NCBI RefSeq assembly: GCF_002482975.1
Contig: NZ_DLHA01000029.1
Location: 36,624-100,623 of the forward strand
From: Flavobacterium sp. UBA7680
Lineage (GTDB): Bacteria > Bacteroidota > Bacteroidia > Flavobacteriales > Flavobacteriaceae
Reading direction: 5' to 3'
Length of the DNA: 64,000 bases
In this document: positions 32,222 through 41,583 of the stretch, piece by piece
How the letters are laid out: the number at the start of each line of letters is the position of its first letter
Numbering within the stretch: the stretch's first letter is position 1
Position numbers and translations under genes: made by a program
The notes under the pieces: generated by a model
Database searches by the model: none
What the model was told of the DNA's origin: nothing
The model's input: only the letters and a program-made list of their open reading frames with translations

Positions 32222-32968
32222 TTATCCTTTCAAGCTTGCTGCTAAATACTCACGGTTCATACGTGCGATATTTTCCAGCGAAATTCCTTTTGGACATTCG
32301 ATTTCACAAGCTCCTGTATTTGTACAGTTTCCGAAACCTTCTAAATCCATTTGGTGAACCATGTTTAATACACGGTCAACTGCTTCAACTTTACCTTGCG
32401 GTAATAATGCATATTGAGAAACTTTTGCAGAAACGAATAACATTGCCGATGAGTTTTTACAAGTTGCAACACAAGCTCCGCAACCAATACAAGCTGCAGC
32501 ATCAAATGATTTATCTGCATCGTGTTTGTTGATTGGAATTGTATTCGCATCAATTGTATTTCCTGAAGTATTTACAGAGATAAATCCTCCTGCATGTTGA
32601 ATTCTGTCAAAAGAACTTCTGTCAACAACTAAATCTTTAATTACAGGGAAAGCTTTTGCTCTAAATGGCTCGATAAAAATCGTATCACCATCTTTAAACA
32701 TACGCATGTGTAACTGACAAGTTGTAACACCTCTGTCTGGTCCGTGTGCTTCACCGTTGATGAATAAAGAACACATTCCGCAGATTCCTTCACGACAATC
32801 GTGGTCAAATGCTACTGGCTCTTCTCCTCTATTGATTAATTGTTCGTTAAGAACATCAAGCATTTCAAGGAAAGACATGTCTGGTTCAATTCCATCAATA
32901 GGATATTCTACAATCCCTCCTTTATCTTGGGCGTTTTTTTGACGCCATATTTTTAATGTAAGTTTCAT
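32222..32968 (-). CDS. sdhB: Succinate dehydrogenase/fumarate reductase iron-sulfur subunit
   Basis: SdhB passes electrons from the flavoprotein to the cytochrome b through three iron-sulfur centres. In the 248-residue protein the 2Fe-2S ligands are in CREGICGMCSLF and TTCQLHM. The 4Fe-4S and 3Fe-4S ligands are in CIGCGACVATCKN and CTNTGACEIECPKGI. The size agrees with the B558-type enzymes of Bacteroidota. It is the last gene of sdhC-sdhA-sdhB. A 95-nt linker built of short repeats separates it from sdhA. Confidence 0.97.
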   Translation of the reverse strand: MKLTLKIWRQKNAQDKGGIVEYPIDGIEPDMSFLEMLDVLNEQLINRGEEPVAFDHDCREGICGMCSLFINGEAHGPDRGVTTCQLHMRMFKDGDTIFIEPFRAKAFPVIKDLVVDRSSFDRIQHAGGFISVNTSGNTIDANTIPINKHDADKSFDAAACIGCGACVATCKNSSAMLFVSAKVSQYALLPQGKVEAVDRVLNMVHQMDLEGFGNCTNTGACEIECPKGISLENIARMNREYLAASLKG

Positions 32969-32981
32969 ACCTTTTTCGTTT

Positions 32982-33056
32982 GAAAGTCATAAAGTCGAAA
33001 GTCGAAAGTCGCTTGGCACATTTTGCCTTTTGACTTTAAGACTTTGGGCTTTCGAC
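32982..33056. repeat. Repetitive hairpin linker between sdhA and sdhB
   Basis: The linker has three to four phased copies of AAAGTCG (32982-33010) and an inverse counterpart at 33032-33056 (GACTTT... ending TTTCGAC), making a hairpin with an imperfect stem. No ORF lies inside. It may influence the relative yield of SdhA and SdhB mRNA. Confidence 0.7.
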
Positions 33057-33063
33057 CAAATTC

Positions 33064-35064
33064 TTATTTATAACTTCTTTGAACTAATTTAATGTTTTCG
33101 TAATTAAGAGGTTCTTTGTGTAATACTGCATCACTTGGTTTTCCTTTGTATTCCCAAGCTGCAACGTATGCAAAGTTATCATCATCACGAAGTGCTTCTC
33201 CTTCTTCTGTTTGGTATTCCTCACGGAAGTGGCCACCACAAGATTCATTACGGTGTAAAGCATCTTTCGCGAACAACTCTCCTAATTCTAAGAAATCGGC
33301 AACACGAGTTGCTTTTTCTAATTCCTGATTAAATTCGTAAGCGCTTCCAGGAACTTTTACATCTTTATAAAACTCTTCACGTAAAGCAGCAATTTCTTCG
33401 ATAGCTTCAGTTAAACCTTTAGCATTACGAGCCATACCTACTTTATCCCACATGATTTTTCCTAATTTTTTGTGGAAATAATCTACAGAATGAGTTCCGT
33501 TATTATTGATAAATTTATTAATTTGATCAACAACCGCTTTCTCAGCTTCAACGAATTCTGGTAAGTCTGTAGAAATTTCTCCCATTTTAATATCCGGAGC
33601 TAAATAATCTCCAATAGTATATGGCAATACGAAATATCCATCAGCTAAACCTTGCATTAAAGCAGAAGCTCCAAGTCTGTTTGCTCCGTGATCAGAGAAG
33701 TTAGATTCTCCAATTGAGAAACATCCAGGAATTGTAGTCATTAAGTTATAATCAACCCAAGTTCCACCCATTGTGTAGTGAACCGCAGGGTAAATCATCA
33801 TTGGTGTTGTATAAGGATCTTCATCAACGATTTTATAGTACATCTGGAATAAGTTTCCGTATTTACTTTTCACGATTGCAGCTCCTAATTTAGTTATCAA
33901 AGCAGCATCTTTATCATCTAAACCTTTTACGTAAGCGTCTTCAGTTCCGTAACGCTTAATTGCTGCTGCGAAATCTAAGTAAACTGCTTCTCCAGTTTTG
34001 TTAACTCCAAAACCAGCATCACATCTTTCTTTAGCCGCACGAGACGCAACGTCACGAGGAACTAAGTTACCAAACGCTGGGTATCTTCTTTCTAAGAAAT
34101 AATCTCTTTCTTCTTCAGATAAATCTGTTGCTTTTTTCTTTCCTTCACGGATTGCTTTTGCATCTTCCAAGTTTTTCGGTACCCAAATACGACCATCATT
34201 ACGTAATGATTCAGACATCAAAGTCAGTTTTGACTGGTGATCTCCTGAAACCGGGATACATGTTGGGTGAATTTGTGTGTAACAAGGATTTGCAAAAAAC
34301 GCTCCTTTTTTATGAATTTTCCAAGCTGCTGTTGCGTTACTTCCCATAGCATTTGTTGAAAGGAAAAATACGTTTCCGTATCCTCCAGAACCAACTACTA
34401 CCGCGTGAGCAGAATGTCTTTCTATTTCTCCAGTGATTAAGTTACGAGCGATAATACCTCTCGCTTTTCCGTTCACGATTACAATGTCAAGCATTTCGTG
34501 ACGGTTGTACATTTTAATTTTTCCACGACCAATTTGACGGTTCATTGCAGAATAAGCTCCTAACAATAATTGTTGTCCTGTTTGTCCTTGTGCGTAAAAT
34601 GTACGAGAAACCAAAGTTCCTCCAAAAGAACGGTTATCAAGAAGTCCGCCATATTCACGAGCCAATGGCACCCCTTGAGCCACACACTGGTCAATAATAT
34701 TTGCAGAAACTTCAGCCAAACGGTGAACGTTTGCCTCACGTGCGCGGTAGTCACCACCTTTTACAGTATCGTAGAACAATCTGTAAACTGAGTCACCGTC
34801 ACCTTTATAATTTTTTGCAGCATTAATACCTCCTTGCGCAGCAATAGAGTGCGCACGACGAGGTGAATCCTGAAAACAAAATGCTTTTACGTTATACCCT
34901 AACTCAGCTAAAGTAGCCGCAGCAGAACCTCCAGCTAAACCTGTACCAACTACAATAATATCTAAATTACGTTTGTTAGCAGGGTTTACTAAATTAATAT
35001 GATCTTTATAATTTGTCCATTTGTCCGCTATAGGACCACTAGGAATTTTTGAATCTAATGCCAT
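33064..35064 (-). CDS. sdhA: Succinate dehydrogenase/fumarate reductase flavoprotein subunit
   Basis: SdhA oxidises succinate at a covalent FAD. The 666-residue protein has the FAD-binding dinucleotide fold (IIVVGTGLAGGSAAATLAEL) and the flavin-attachment segment PRRAHSIAAQGGINAAKNY with the His. It also shows the HPTCIPVSGDHQSKLTLMSE substrate region and a C-terminal domain with NESCGGHFREEYQTEEGE. The extra length relative to E. coli SdhA is typical of the three-subunit Bacteroidota/epsilonproteobacterial type. It starts 11 nt after sdhC. Confidence 0.97.
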   Translation of the reverse strand: MALDSKIPSGPIADKWTNYKDHINLVNPANKRNLDIIVVGTGLAGGSAAATLAELGYNVKAFCFQDSPRRAHSIAAQGGINAAKNYKGDGDSVYRLFYDTVKGGDYRAREANVHRLAEVSANIIDQCVAQGVPLAREYGGLLDNRSFGGTLVSRTFYAQGQTGQQLLLGAYSAMNRQIGRGKIKMYNRHEMLDIVIVNGKARGIIARNLITGEIERHSAHAVVVGSGGYGNVFFLSTNAMGSNATAAWKIHKKGAFFANPCYTQIHPTCIPVSGDHQSKLTLMSESLRNDGRIWVPKNLEDAKAIREGKKKATDLSEEERDYFLERRYPAFGNLVPRDVASRAAKERCDAGFGVNKTGEAVYLDFAAAIKRYGTEDAYVKGLDDKDAALITKLGAAIVKSKYGNLFQMYYKIVDEDPYTTPMMIYPAVHYTMGGTWVDYNLMTTIPGCFSIGESNFSDHGANRLGASALMQGLADGYFVLPYTIGDYLAPDIKMGEISTDLPEFVEAEKAVVDQINKFINNNGTHSVDYFHKKLGKIMWDKVGMARNAKGLTEAIEEIAALREEFYKDVKVPGSAYEFNQELEKATRVADFLELGELFAKDALHRNESCGGHFREEYQTEEGEALRDDDNFAYVAAWEYKGKPSDAVLHKEPLNYENIKLVQRSYK

Positions 35065-35075
35065 TATAATTGATA

Positions 35076-35741
35076 TTAATTATTGAAATGATGAAATAAT
35101 GCGATAATTACGAAAGCGGCTGGTACTACAACTGCAAACCATAAACCAACTTTACTTAAGAATCGAGAATATTTGTTGTGCATTCCCACTGATTGAAGTG
35201 AAGAAGCAAATCCGTGCCATAAGTGAAATCCTAAAAGGATAAAAGATACACAGTATAATCCTGTACGTATCGGGCTGTGAAATTTATGAACTAACTCTCC
35301 ATAATATCTTGTAGCATCTGGAGCTGTACCTGCTATATATTTGTAGCCAAGTTCAGGAAACCAGAAATCATAAAAATGCAATCCTAAGAAAGCCAAAATA
35401 ACCAATCCAGAAATAATCATATTTCTAGAACTCCAAGAAGCATTTGCAGCTCCGTTGTATTTTGCATAAGCAATTGGTCTTGCTGCGCTGTTTTGAGCAG
35501 TAAGAATGAATCCCATTACGAAGTGCAAAATTACTCCGAATGCCAAAACTGGCTGCATTACATATTGTATCAACGGATTGTAACCCATAAAATGAGAGAC
35601 TTCGTTGAAAACGTTTTCACTCAAAATAGAAATAAAATTTAGGGTAACATGCAGCGCTAAAAACGTGATTAAGAATATTCCCGAAAGAGCCATAGCCACT
35701 TTCTTTAAGATGGAAGCATTCAACTGTGCAGATTGTGCCAT
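35076..35741 (-). CDS. sdhC: Succinate dehydrogenase cytochrome b subunit (B558 type)
   Basis: SdhC anchors the enzyme in the inner membrane and passes electrons to menaquinone through two hemes. The 221-residue product has five membrane helices (about 13-33, 55-80, 105-125, 155-175 and 195-215). Histidines suited to heme binding are in LALHVTLNF, GVILHFVMG, GLHFYDFW and GFHLWHGF. It is the first gene of sdhCAB, and a good consensus promoter stands 34-64 nt before its start. Confidence 0.95.
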   Translation of the reverse strand: MAQSAQLNASILKKVAMALSGIFLITFLALHVTLNFISILSENVFNEVSHFMGYNPLIQYVMQPVLAFGVILHFVMGFILTAQNSAARPIAYAKYNGAANASWSSRNMIISGLVILAFLGLHFYDFWFPELGYKYIAGTAPDATRYYGELVHKFHSPIRTGLYCVSFILLGFHLWHGFASSLQSVGMHNKYSRFLSKVGLWFAVVVPAAFVIIALFHHFNN

Positions 35742-35774
35742 AAGTGTTTAAGTAGTTTGTTTTAAAAAATTAGA

Positions 35775-35805
35775 CAAAAATAACTCAATTACAAAAGAAC
35801 TACAA
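35775..35805 (-). promoter_or_regulatory. Promoter of sdhCAB
   Basis: On the minus strand TTG (35805-35803), 20 nt, then TATTTTTG (35782-35775). Both elements and the spacing match the Bacteroidota primary sigma consensus. The -7 ends 33 nt before the sdhC start. Confidence 0.75.
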
Positions 35806-36048
35806 CCATTTCGTTGTTATTTATAATGATTTTAAAATAGGCTACGTATACGTATTTTTACGTATAAATTTATTTTTAATAATAAATAATTTAGTATAGA
35901 AAAGCTTAAAAAACTGCTTTAGAGTCATTTCAGTCTAATTTCAATACTTAAGAGTTTCCTAAAAATTATGATATTGATATTTTATTCAAAGTTTTGATTT
36001 GTTTTCTTCAAAAGTGCCAGCTGCACATAATTTTATGTAAGCAAAAAA
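35806..36048. other. Intergenic DNA between two divergent promoters
   Basis: AT-rich DNA between the sdhC and HMG-CoA synthase promoters. I saw no ORF, RNA gene or strong hairpin. Short words such as ACGTATACGTATTTTTACGTA around 35845 form a small imperfect palindrome. Confidence 0.5.
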
Positions 36049-36078
36049 TTGTCATTCCATTACATAGTTTTACCTTTA
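36049..36078 (+). promoter_or_regulatory. Promoter of the HMG-CoA synthase gene
   Basis: TTG at 36049-36051, 19 nt, TACCTTTA at 36071-36078 (seven of eight consensus positions), 21 nt before the ATG at 36100. The TTG that could serve as an upstream start codon (36049) is the -33 element itself. Confidence 0.65.
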
Positions 36079-36099
36079 TCGGCTTCAAAAAATAACAGA

Positions 36100-37461
36100 A
36101 TGAAAACAGGAATTGATGCCATCTCTTTTGATGTTGCAAACATACACTTACCCATAAAAACTTTGGCAAACGCCAGAAATATTGAACCTGAAAAATTAGA
36201 AAAAGGTCTTGGATTACTTAAAATGACTTTTCCGGATGTTCATCAGGATGCGGTTGTTTTTGGAGCAAATGCTTTAACCAAACTTATTACTGATAATAAA
36301 ATCAACTTAAACGAAATAAGCCGAATTTATGTTGGTACCGAAAGCGGCATCGACAGTTCGAAACCAATTGCTTCTTATTTAATTAATTTGATGGAGCAAA
36401 AATTTGGCGAAGATTCATTGGCAGAATGTGATGTTGTAGATTTTACTTTTGCTTGTATTGGCGGTGTTGACGCTTTGCAAAACTGTCTTGATTTTGTAAA
36501 ATTAAATCCGACTAAAAAAGCAATTGTAGTTACAACTGATTTTGCAAAATACGATTTAAATTCTGGCGGAGAATATACACAGGGCGCTGGGGCTGTTGCG
36601 ATGCTGATTACGGCAGATCCAAAAATTATTGCTTTTGATGATAATTGGGCAACGAGTACAAAAGGTGTTTTTGATTTCTTTAAACCGTACAGAACTGTTT
36701 CTAAAGAAGAAATCACAAAAAATACCAACAACGATTCTTGGTTTGACAATTTAGAAGCCGAAATCGAAATCCACAAAGATCAGCCGGTTTTTGACGGTCA
36801 ATATTCCAACCAATGTTATATGGATCGTACGCGAAATGCTTACTTTTCATTCAAAAAATTAAAAAATACTACCGAAACGTTATATAATACTTGGCATAGT
36901 ATTGTAATGCACTTGCCATATTCTTTCCAAGGTAGAAGAATGTTATCTGAAATCTATGCTTTAGACAGTGCCGAAAAAATTATTGCCGATAATATTGCAC
37001 CTGCAGATTATCAGACAAAAATTAAAGAAGTAGCAAAATCTGAGGATTACAGAAGTTTTGTAACCGAGAAATTACAGCCTGCAGAATTGGCTTCTTCATT
37101 AATTGGAAATCTATATACAGGTTCTATTTTCATGGGATTATTATCGACTTTGGCTCATTTTTATGATACGAATAAAGACGTTTCAGGAACTAAATTTGGT
37201 TTCTTAGCTTACGGAAGCGGATCGAAATCAAAAGTTTTTGAAGGAACAATTCAGCCAGAATGGAAGTTGGCTTTAGAGAATGTAAAACTTTTTGAAAATT
37301 TGGCCGAAAGCGTAGAAATTGATTTCAACACTTATGAAAGTCTTCATAAAAAAGAACAAAAACAAAGTGTAAGAACTCCAAAAAACGAATGGGTTTTAGA
37401 CCGAATTGAAAAAGAGATTCCGGTTTTGATTGGGGCGAGATATTATAAATGGGTGGATTAA
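36100..37461 (+). CDS. Hydroxymethylglutaryl-CoA synthase family protein
   Basis: It probably condenses acetyl-CoA with acetoacetyl-CoA to HMG-CoA, the entry to the mevalonate route to isoprenoids used by many Flavobacteriia. From ATG 36100 it has 453 residues. The thiolase-fold active site has Cys119 in DFTFACIGGVDAL. The conserved glycine/serine loop FLAYGSGSKSK near residue 375 and the region QAWHSIVMHLPYSFQGRR-like (here NTWHSIVMHLPYSFQGRR) with the His are also present. It is monocistronic, with its own promoter and a strong terminator downstream. Confidence 0.9.
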   Translation: MKTGIDAISFDVANIHLPIKTLANARNIEPEKLEKGLGLLKMTFPDVHQDAVVFGANALTKLITDNKINLNEISRIYVGTESGIDSSKPIASYLINLMEQKFGEDSLAECDVVDFTFACIGGVDALQNCLDFVKLNPTKKAIVVTTDFAKYDLNSGGEYTQGAGAVAMLITADPKIIAFDDNWATSTKGVFDFFKPYRTVSKEEITKNTNNDSWFDNLEAEIEIHKDQPVFDGQYSNQCYMDRTRNAYFSFKKLKNTTETLYNTWHSIVMHLPYSFQGRRMLSEIYALDSAEKIIADNIAPADYQTKIKEVAKSEDYRSFVTEKLQPAELASSLIGNLYTGSIFMGLLSTLAHFYDTNKDVSGTKFGFLAYGSGSKSKVFEGTIQPEWKLALENVKLFENLAESVEIDFNTYESLHKKEQKQSVRTPKNEWVLDRIEKEIPVLIGARYYKWVD

Positions 37462-37510
37462 TAAAATTTCAATAAAGAAACTCCAAATTCCAAAACTGGA
37501 GTTTCTATAA

Positions 37511-37540
37511 AAAAAACCGAAGCCTTCGCTTCGGTTTTTT
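37511..37540. terminator. Bidirectional terminator
   Basis: Stem AAAAAACCGAAGC/GCTTCGGTTTTTT with a 4-nt loop. It serves both the HMG-CoA synthase gene and the convergent membrane protein gene, whose stop is 4 nt away. An extra AACTCCA/TGGAGTT hairpin (37481-37505) precedes it. Confidence 0.88.
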
Positions 37541-37543
37541 TAT

Positions 37544-38902
37544 TCACTCATTTTCTTTTCCTTCGTAATGTTCTTTTATTTTTACCAAAATATCGTAAGT
37601 AACACCTATATTTCTTTCTTTATTTCGTCTTGCCCAGAAACTATAAATCCATACTGTGGTTAACTGAGTACTGTATAGGCTTTCTCCATTTCTATCAGCA
37701 TTTTTCTTGATTAACTGTAAAGCTGCTGGTGATACATAAGGTTTAATCTTTGGAAAATAAACCATAGGATATTTTCTGGAAGAAGCCATAATATCATAAA
37801 TATTCTCCAGAGCATTCATATCTGGATCTAATGCATCAATATCATCATAACTTTTAATAAGAGCGTCAACTAATAAATTTAGATTAGAGTCAAAATACAT
37901 TTTGTTAGATATAAATGCATAAACCAAAGGACTATAATTATTAAATGCATCTTCAAGATCTCTTGAATTATATCGAACCATTTTAATTTTATCAAGAATT
38001 CCATGAGAATTATTTAAGCGAAGTCCCATCTGAATCGATCTTCTAATTTCCATAAAAGACTGATCTTTTCTCAGCTTCAAAAAATTTGACAAGAAAAACC
38101 TAAGATAATCCTGTGTTTCATTCCAATTATCATCATTAAATATTCCTTTAGAATCAATTTCTTTCTCTATTTCAGGATAACTAAAATCTTTAATACCGTA
38201 ATAATCATCTTCGTAATTTCTTAACTCTTCGAATCCTTCATAAATAGCTACACTATCTATCGCGAAACTGTCTATAACTGCATAGGCTGTATCAGTTCTC
38301 ATTTCAGTCGTTTCATCTACTTCAGGGATTGTCTTTAAAGTGTCTACCACTTCATTTGTAGAATACTGCAACGTCAACAGATTGTTTAAACCGATAAATA
38401 AAGAACCTCCAAAAATAAGTACTGAAAGAAAAATCATTAAGCCTCCAAGCAACGGACTCACTTCATTGACAGAATCTTTTATCTTAAAAAAAAGACCTAC
38501 AAGCAAACTTGCAATAAATACAATTCCTAAAAAAACAGAAAATCGTATTCCGAAACCTTCATAACCTTTTATACCAATTTTAAAACTCAGAATCACACAA
38601 ACAAGAGAAGACAGAAATACAATGGTACTGAAAACTACATTTGTAAAGAAAGAATTGCGCCAAAATTTATCTTCGTCATTTTCTGAATTATCAGCAGAAT
38701 CAGAATTAATAATTGCTGCTATTAATCGCTGAATTAATATTGAAATTCCTAATACAAGAAAAAGAGAAAAGCCAATTAACAATAAAGGAATTTTTGAAAT
38801 AACTGCAAAGTCAATACCGTATTGTATATTATAAAATAAAAAAGCAACTACAATTATTACGAAAAACTGAACTATTAAAATTGTTTTATAAGATTTTATC
38901 AT
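37544..38902 (-). CDS. Five-helix membrane protein, tandem paralogue B
   Basis: The 452-residue product has five N-terminal membrane helices (about residues 8-26, 36-58, 88-112, 122-145 and 155-180), then an acidic linker (about 190-250) and a soluble helical domain. The C-terminal part ends in TVWIYSFWARRNKERNIGVT, which matches the same place in the neighbouring gene (VVWFYSFWARRNKDGSVNEA). The two lie head to tail with a 15-nt gap and have the same domain layout, so they are a tandem duplication that has diverged. I do not recognise a known family. The soluble part might sense or bind a partner. Confidence 0.8.
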   Translation of the reverse strand: MIKSYKTILIVQFFVIIVVAFLFYNIQYGIDFAVISKIPLLLIGFSLFLVLGISILIQRLIAAIINSDSADNSENDEDKFWRNSFFTNVVFSTIVFLSSLVCVILSFKIGIKGYEGFGIRFSVFLGIVFIASLLVGLFFKIKDSVNEVSPLLGGLMIFLSVLIFGGSLFIGLNNLLTLQYSTNEVVDTLKTIPEVDETTEMRTDTAYAVIDSFAIDSVAIYEGFEELRNYEDDYYGIKDFSYPEIEKEIDSKGIFNDDNWNETQDYLRFFLSNFLKLRKDQSFMEIRRSIQMGLRLNNSHGILDKIKMVRYNSRDLEDAFNNYSPLVYAFISNKMYFDSNLNLLVDALIKSYDDIDALDPDMNALENIYDIMASSRKYPMVYFPKIKPYVSPAALQLIKKNADRNGESLYSTQLTTVWIYSFWARRNKERNIGVTYDILVKIKEHYEGKENE

Positions 38903-38917
38903 TCTTACTTAAGATAT

Positions 38918-40243
38918 TTATTTGTAATGCTCTTTAATTTCTTTTAAAATTGATACTGCTTCATTTACGCTCCCGTCTTTGTTTCTTCTTGCCCAAAAAC
39001 TGTAAAACCAAACAACATCAGAACTATGGGCACAAAAAACTTTATCACGCCTCAGTTCTCTAAGTGCATAAGGAGAACAATATTTCTCCAGCCCTGGCAA
39101 ATATCCTGCAATACTATAAGTGCCTGATTTTTCAGGGTCACTTTGCATAACTTTGTAAATTTCATTCAGTTTTTCACTATCTGTGCCTACATCATCATAA
39201 GCCATTAATAATCCGTCTACAATTTCATCTAAATGTTTGTCTTGGTAAGTTTCTTTAGAAAGGGTATTATAGAGAATTGATTTATAGCTTTCAAATGCAG
39301 ATTGAAGTTCCTTGGGACGGTCTTTTAGATTCTCAATATAATTGAACAAATAAAAATAGCTATCTTCTGAATCTGAACCTAATTGGCTAGATATAAACCA
39401 TCTTACATCCACAAAATAATCCTGCCAAAATTCTTTAACATTAACCTGCCAAGCTTCTTTTTCTCCAAACAACTTCTGCGTTATCGCCTCACATGAAGCT
39501 TCAAGTCTCGACTTATCTATTTCTATAGGTTCTTGAACTTCTTCGCTTTCTTGATAATCACCTTCTTCACTTTCCTCGTAACTATCATCACCATCATAAT
39601 CGCCAAACTGTTCTTCTCCCTCTGCCGGTATTCTTTTTTCGTTTTTAGCGATTTTATAGCTTTCAGATGCCTCATGAAATTTTCCCATAAAAAGAATATC
39701 TCCAAAAACCGAAGCGCCTATTATTAAAAAGCTGAAAATTAAAATGAAAACTGCAAGTGTTTTGCTTTCTTTCCAATTGATTCCGGCTGCCAGAAAAAAT
39801 GAAGCTGTTACCAGACTTATCACAACAACAAGTAAAGCTCTTGAAATTATTGAACCGTAAAATAGTACTGGATCGTCGACAATAATAGAATCTTCTTGAG
39901 AAATTATTACCGAAAAAATGGCAATAACAGCTAAGAAGAAAACATTACAATAAAAGGCAAATTTCCAGAAATTCTGCTGGCGTTTTATTTTCAAAATCTC
40001 CGCTTCATCATCTTGTGGAATATTTTCCTGTTTTGAAAACAAACTAAAGAGTGCGAGAACCAAACCAATACCAAAAACCAACAGCGGAATCGCATATCCA
40101 TAATTAAATTCGTATGGATGAAGCTGTCTAATTCTAAGCGTTTTTTGTTCTCTGAAATTTGACAGGATTAAAATGCCCAGTAAAAGAATAGGAATAAATT
40201 GAAGCAGCAAAACGTTTTTAAAAAACTTGGTTTTTTTATTCAT
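38918..40243 (-). CDS. Five-helix membrane protein, tandem paralogue A
   Basis: The 441-residue product has five membrane helices in the first 190 residues (about 11-29, 48-66, 88-112, 125-150 and 160-182), a strongly acidic Glu/Tyr/Asp-rich linker (about 200-245, for example DGDDSYEESEEGDYQESEE) and a helical C-terminal domain. The signature VWFYSFWARRNKDGSVNEA near the end is shared with the next gene. It is the first of the pair. Function is unknown. Co-transcription and shared design suggest a hetero-oligomer. Confidence 0.8.
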   Translation of the reverse strand: MNKKTKFFKNVLLLQFIPILLLGILILSNFREQKTLRIRQLHPYEFNYGYAIPLLVFGIGLVLALFSLFSKQENIPQDDEAEILKIKRQQNFWKFAFYCNVFFLAVIAIFSVIISQEDSIIVDDPVLFYGSIISRALLVVVISLVTASFFLAAGINWKESKTLAVFILIFSFLIIGASVFGDILFMGKFHEASESYKIAKNEKRIPAEGEEQFGDYDGDDSYEESEEGDYQESEEVQEPIEIDKSRLEASCEAITQKLFGEKEAWQVNVKEFWQDYFVDVRWFISSQLGSDSEDSYFYLFNYIENLKDRPKELQSAFESYKSILYNTLSKETYQDKHLDEIVDGLLMAYDDVGTDSEKLNEIYKVMQSDPEKSGTYSIAGYLPGLEKYCSPYALRELRRDKVFCAHSSDVVWFYSFWARRNKDGSVNEAVSILKEIKEHYK

Positions 40244-40400
40244 AAGAGGAGTAATAGCGCGTATAGGAATCTATCCAAAACTATTAAAAATAAATTAACA
40301 TTTTGTTACTGAAATTATTTTTTTTAACATTGAAAAACAAGCCTAAAGCTCACATTTATAATTTCAATAAAAAGACTTGAACAACAATATCGTGTAAAAA

Positions 40401-40431
40401 CCTTTGTCAAAGTTTAAAACTTTGACAAAGG
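40401..40431. repeat. Perfect palindrome, member of a short repeat family
   Basis: Fifteen-bp arms CCTTTGTCAAAGTTT and AAACTTTGACAAAGG around one nt. A degenerate copy is at 41584-41616. It lies between the membrane paralogues and a small gene and could also act as a weak terminator. Confidence 0.75.
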
Positions 40432-40450
40432 TCGCCGTATAAAAAAGCAA

Positions 40451-40633
40451 TCAATCCTTTTTATGCTGCTCTGTATAATTTTGATTTCCTTTAATTCGCG
40501 CATCTTCGGTATGCATTCCGTTTGCCATTCCTAACATAAAGGCTGTAATTATAATGATAAATTTTCTTTTTATCCGATGAAGAACTGGTCGCTTAGATTG
40601 TTCCAAGCGAGATTTTTTATTTTGTTTATACAT
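40451..40633 (-). CDS. Small basic membrane peptide, hypothetical
   Basis: The 60-residue product has a very basic N-terminus (KQNKKSRLEQSKRPVLHRIKRK), one hydrophobic segment (IIIITAFMLGMANGM, about residues 26-40) and a polar tail. It fits a single-helix membrane peptide with inside-positive charge. No homologue is known to me and no promoter was recognised, so coding status is only probable. It lies 79 nt downstream of another small exported protein gene on the same strand. Confidence 0.5.
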   Translation of the reverse strand: MYKQNKKSRLEQSKRPVLHRIKRKFIIIITAFMLGMANGMHTEDARIKGNQNYTEQHKKD

Positions 40634-40712
40634 TTTAAAAATGATAAATGATTAGACATTATTGTATCATCTTATGCTTTGAGATTGCATAAATCTTAAG
40701 AAATAATTTTTC

Positions 40713-41084
40713 TTAAGCGTTGTATAAACTTTTACTGAAGTGATTTGAAATGATTATTTCATTTATAAAAACAGCGTGATTTATAAATGAATTTATTTTT
40801 TGATGAAGCAGATTTTGTAGTTTCAACAGTTTCTTGATTTGAAAAGAAAAAACATTTTCGGCTTTAAGAAAATTTAAAACAATAGAAAATCTTGTTTTAT
40901 TGCAAGAAGCGACTTGCCCAAACTTATATAAACGAGAATTTTTAAGATTTAATTCTCCTTTTAAAATTACAAACGAAGATTGGTAATATTCTGCCGATTT
41001 TGATTGAGAATATAAAGTACCATCGCCCGCAATCACGACAAAAGCCAGAAAGAGTGCAATTAGGTATTTTATATGTTTTTTCAA
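40713..41084 (-). CDS. Small exported hypothetical protein
   Basis: The 123-residue product has an N-terminal signal-like segment (KKHIKYLIALFLAFVVIAGD) followed by LYSQSKSAEYYQSSFVILKG and a basic, Phe/Asn-rich remainder. It lies 12 nt behind a GNAT acetyltransferase gene on the same strand, so it may be co-transcribed with it. No domain was recognised. The C-terminal half looks unusually rich in Lys and Asn and may not be structured. Confidence 0.55.
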   Translation of the reverse strand: MKKHIKYLIALFLAFVVIAGDGTLYSQSKSAEYYQSSFVILKGELNLKNSRLYKFGQVASCNKTRFSIVLNFLKAENVFSFQIKKLLKLQNLLHQKINSFINHAVFINEIIISNHFSKSLYNA

Positions 41085-41096
41085 ATCTGTTTATTA

Positions 41097-41546
41097 TTAA
41101 AGTTTCATTTCCATAACGGGCATGAAACGGTTTTTTATTGAAGTTTCGAATTCTCCAATTTTTACAAATCCCATTTTGGAATAAAATTCCTCAGCATTTG
41201 GCTCTGAATCGAGTGTTATCTTTTCGATTTTAGCTTCCTTCATTCTGTTTAAAAAATCGAGAAGCAGATATTTTCCAAATCCTTTTCCAATATATTCGGG
41301 CAAGATAAATAAATTATCCATTGTAACATTCTTTTCGTTTTGAAAAATATAAGAATAATAACCTATAATTAGATTGTCATTTATCAATTTGTAAACATGA
41401 TTTTCTTTTATATAATCCTGCGAAATGGTTAAATTTTTATCCCATTTTTGAATTTGCTCTTCAGAATATCCCCAATAAGCTTTTGATTTTTTGGTTATTT
41501 CCGTCAGGATTTCGTTGTCGGTTATATTAGCTTTTTGAATTATCAT
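41097..41546 (-). CDS. GNAT-family N-acetyltransferase
   Basis: GNAT enzymes transfer acetyl from acetyl-CoA to an amine. From ATG 41546 the product has 149 residues and opens IIQKANITDNEILTEI. Motif A with the CoA pyrophosphate loop is LPEYIGKGFGKYLLLDFL, and the C-terminal EEFYSKMGFVKIGEFETS is the usual strand. An upstream in-frame ATG (41594) would add 16 residues rich in Ile that do not belong to the fold. The substrate cannot be predicted. Confidence 0.88.
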   Translation of the reverse strand: MIIQKANITDNEILTEITKKSKAYWGYSEEQIQKWDKNLTISQDYIKENHVYKLINDNLIIGYYSYIFQNEKNVTMDNLFILPEYIGKGFGKYLLLDFLNRMKEAKIEKITLDSEPNAEEFYSKMGFVKIGEFETSIKNRFMPVMEMKL

Positions 41547-41583
41547 TGCTTTGAAAAAAATATGTGAAATTAAAATTGATCGA

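Noticed and set aside
36049..36099. TTG start for the HMG-CoA synthase gene
   Set aside because: This TTG is the -33 promoter element, so it cannot be transcribed from that promoter.
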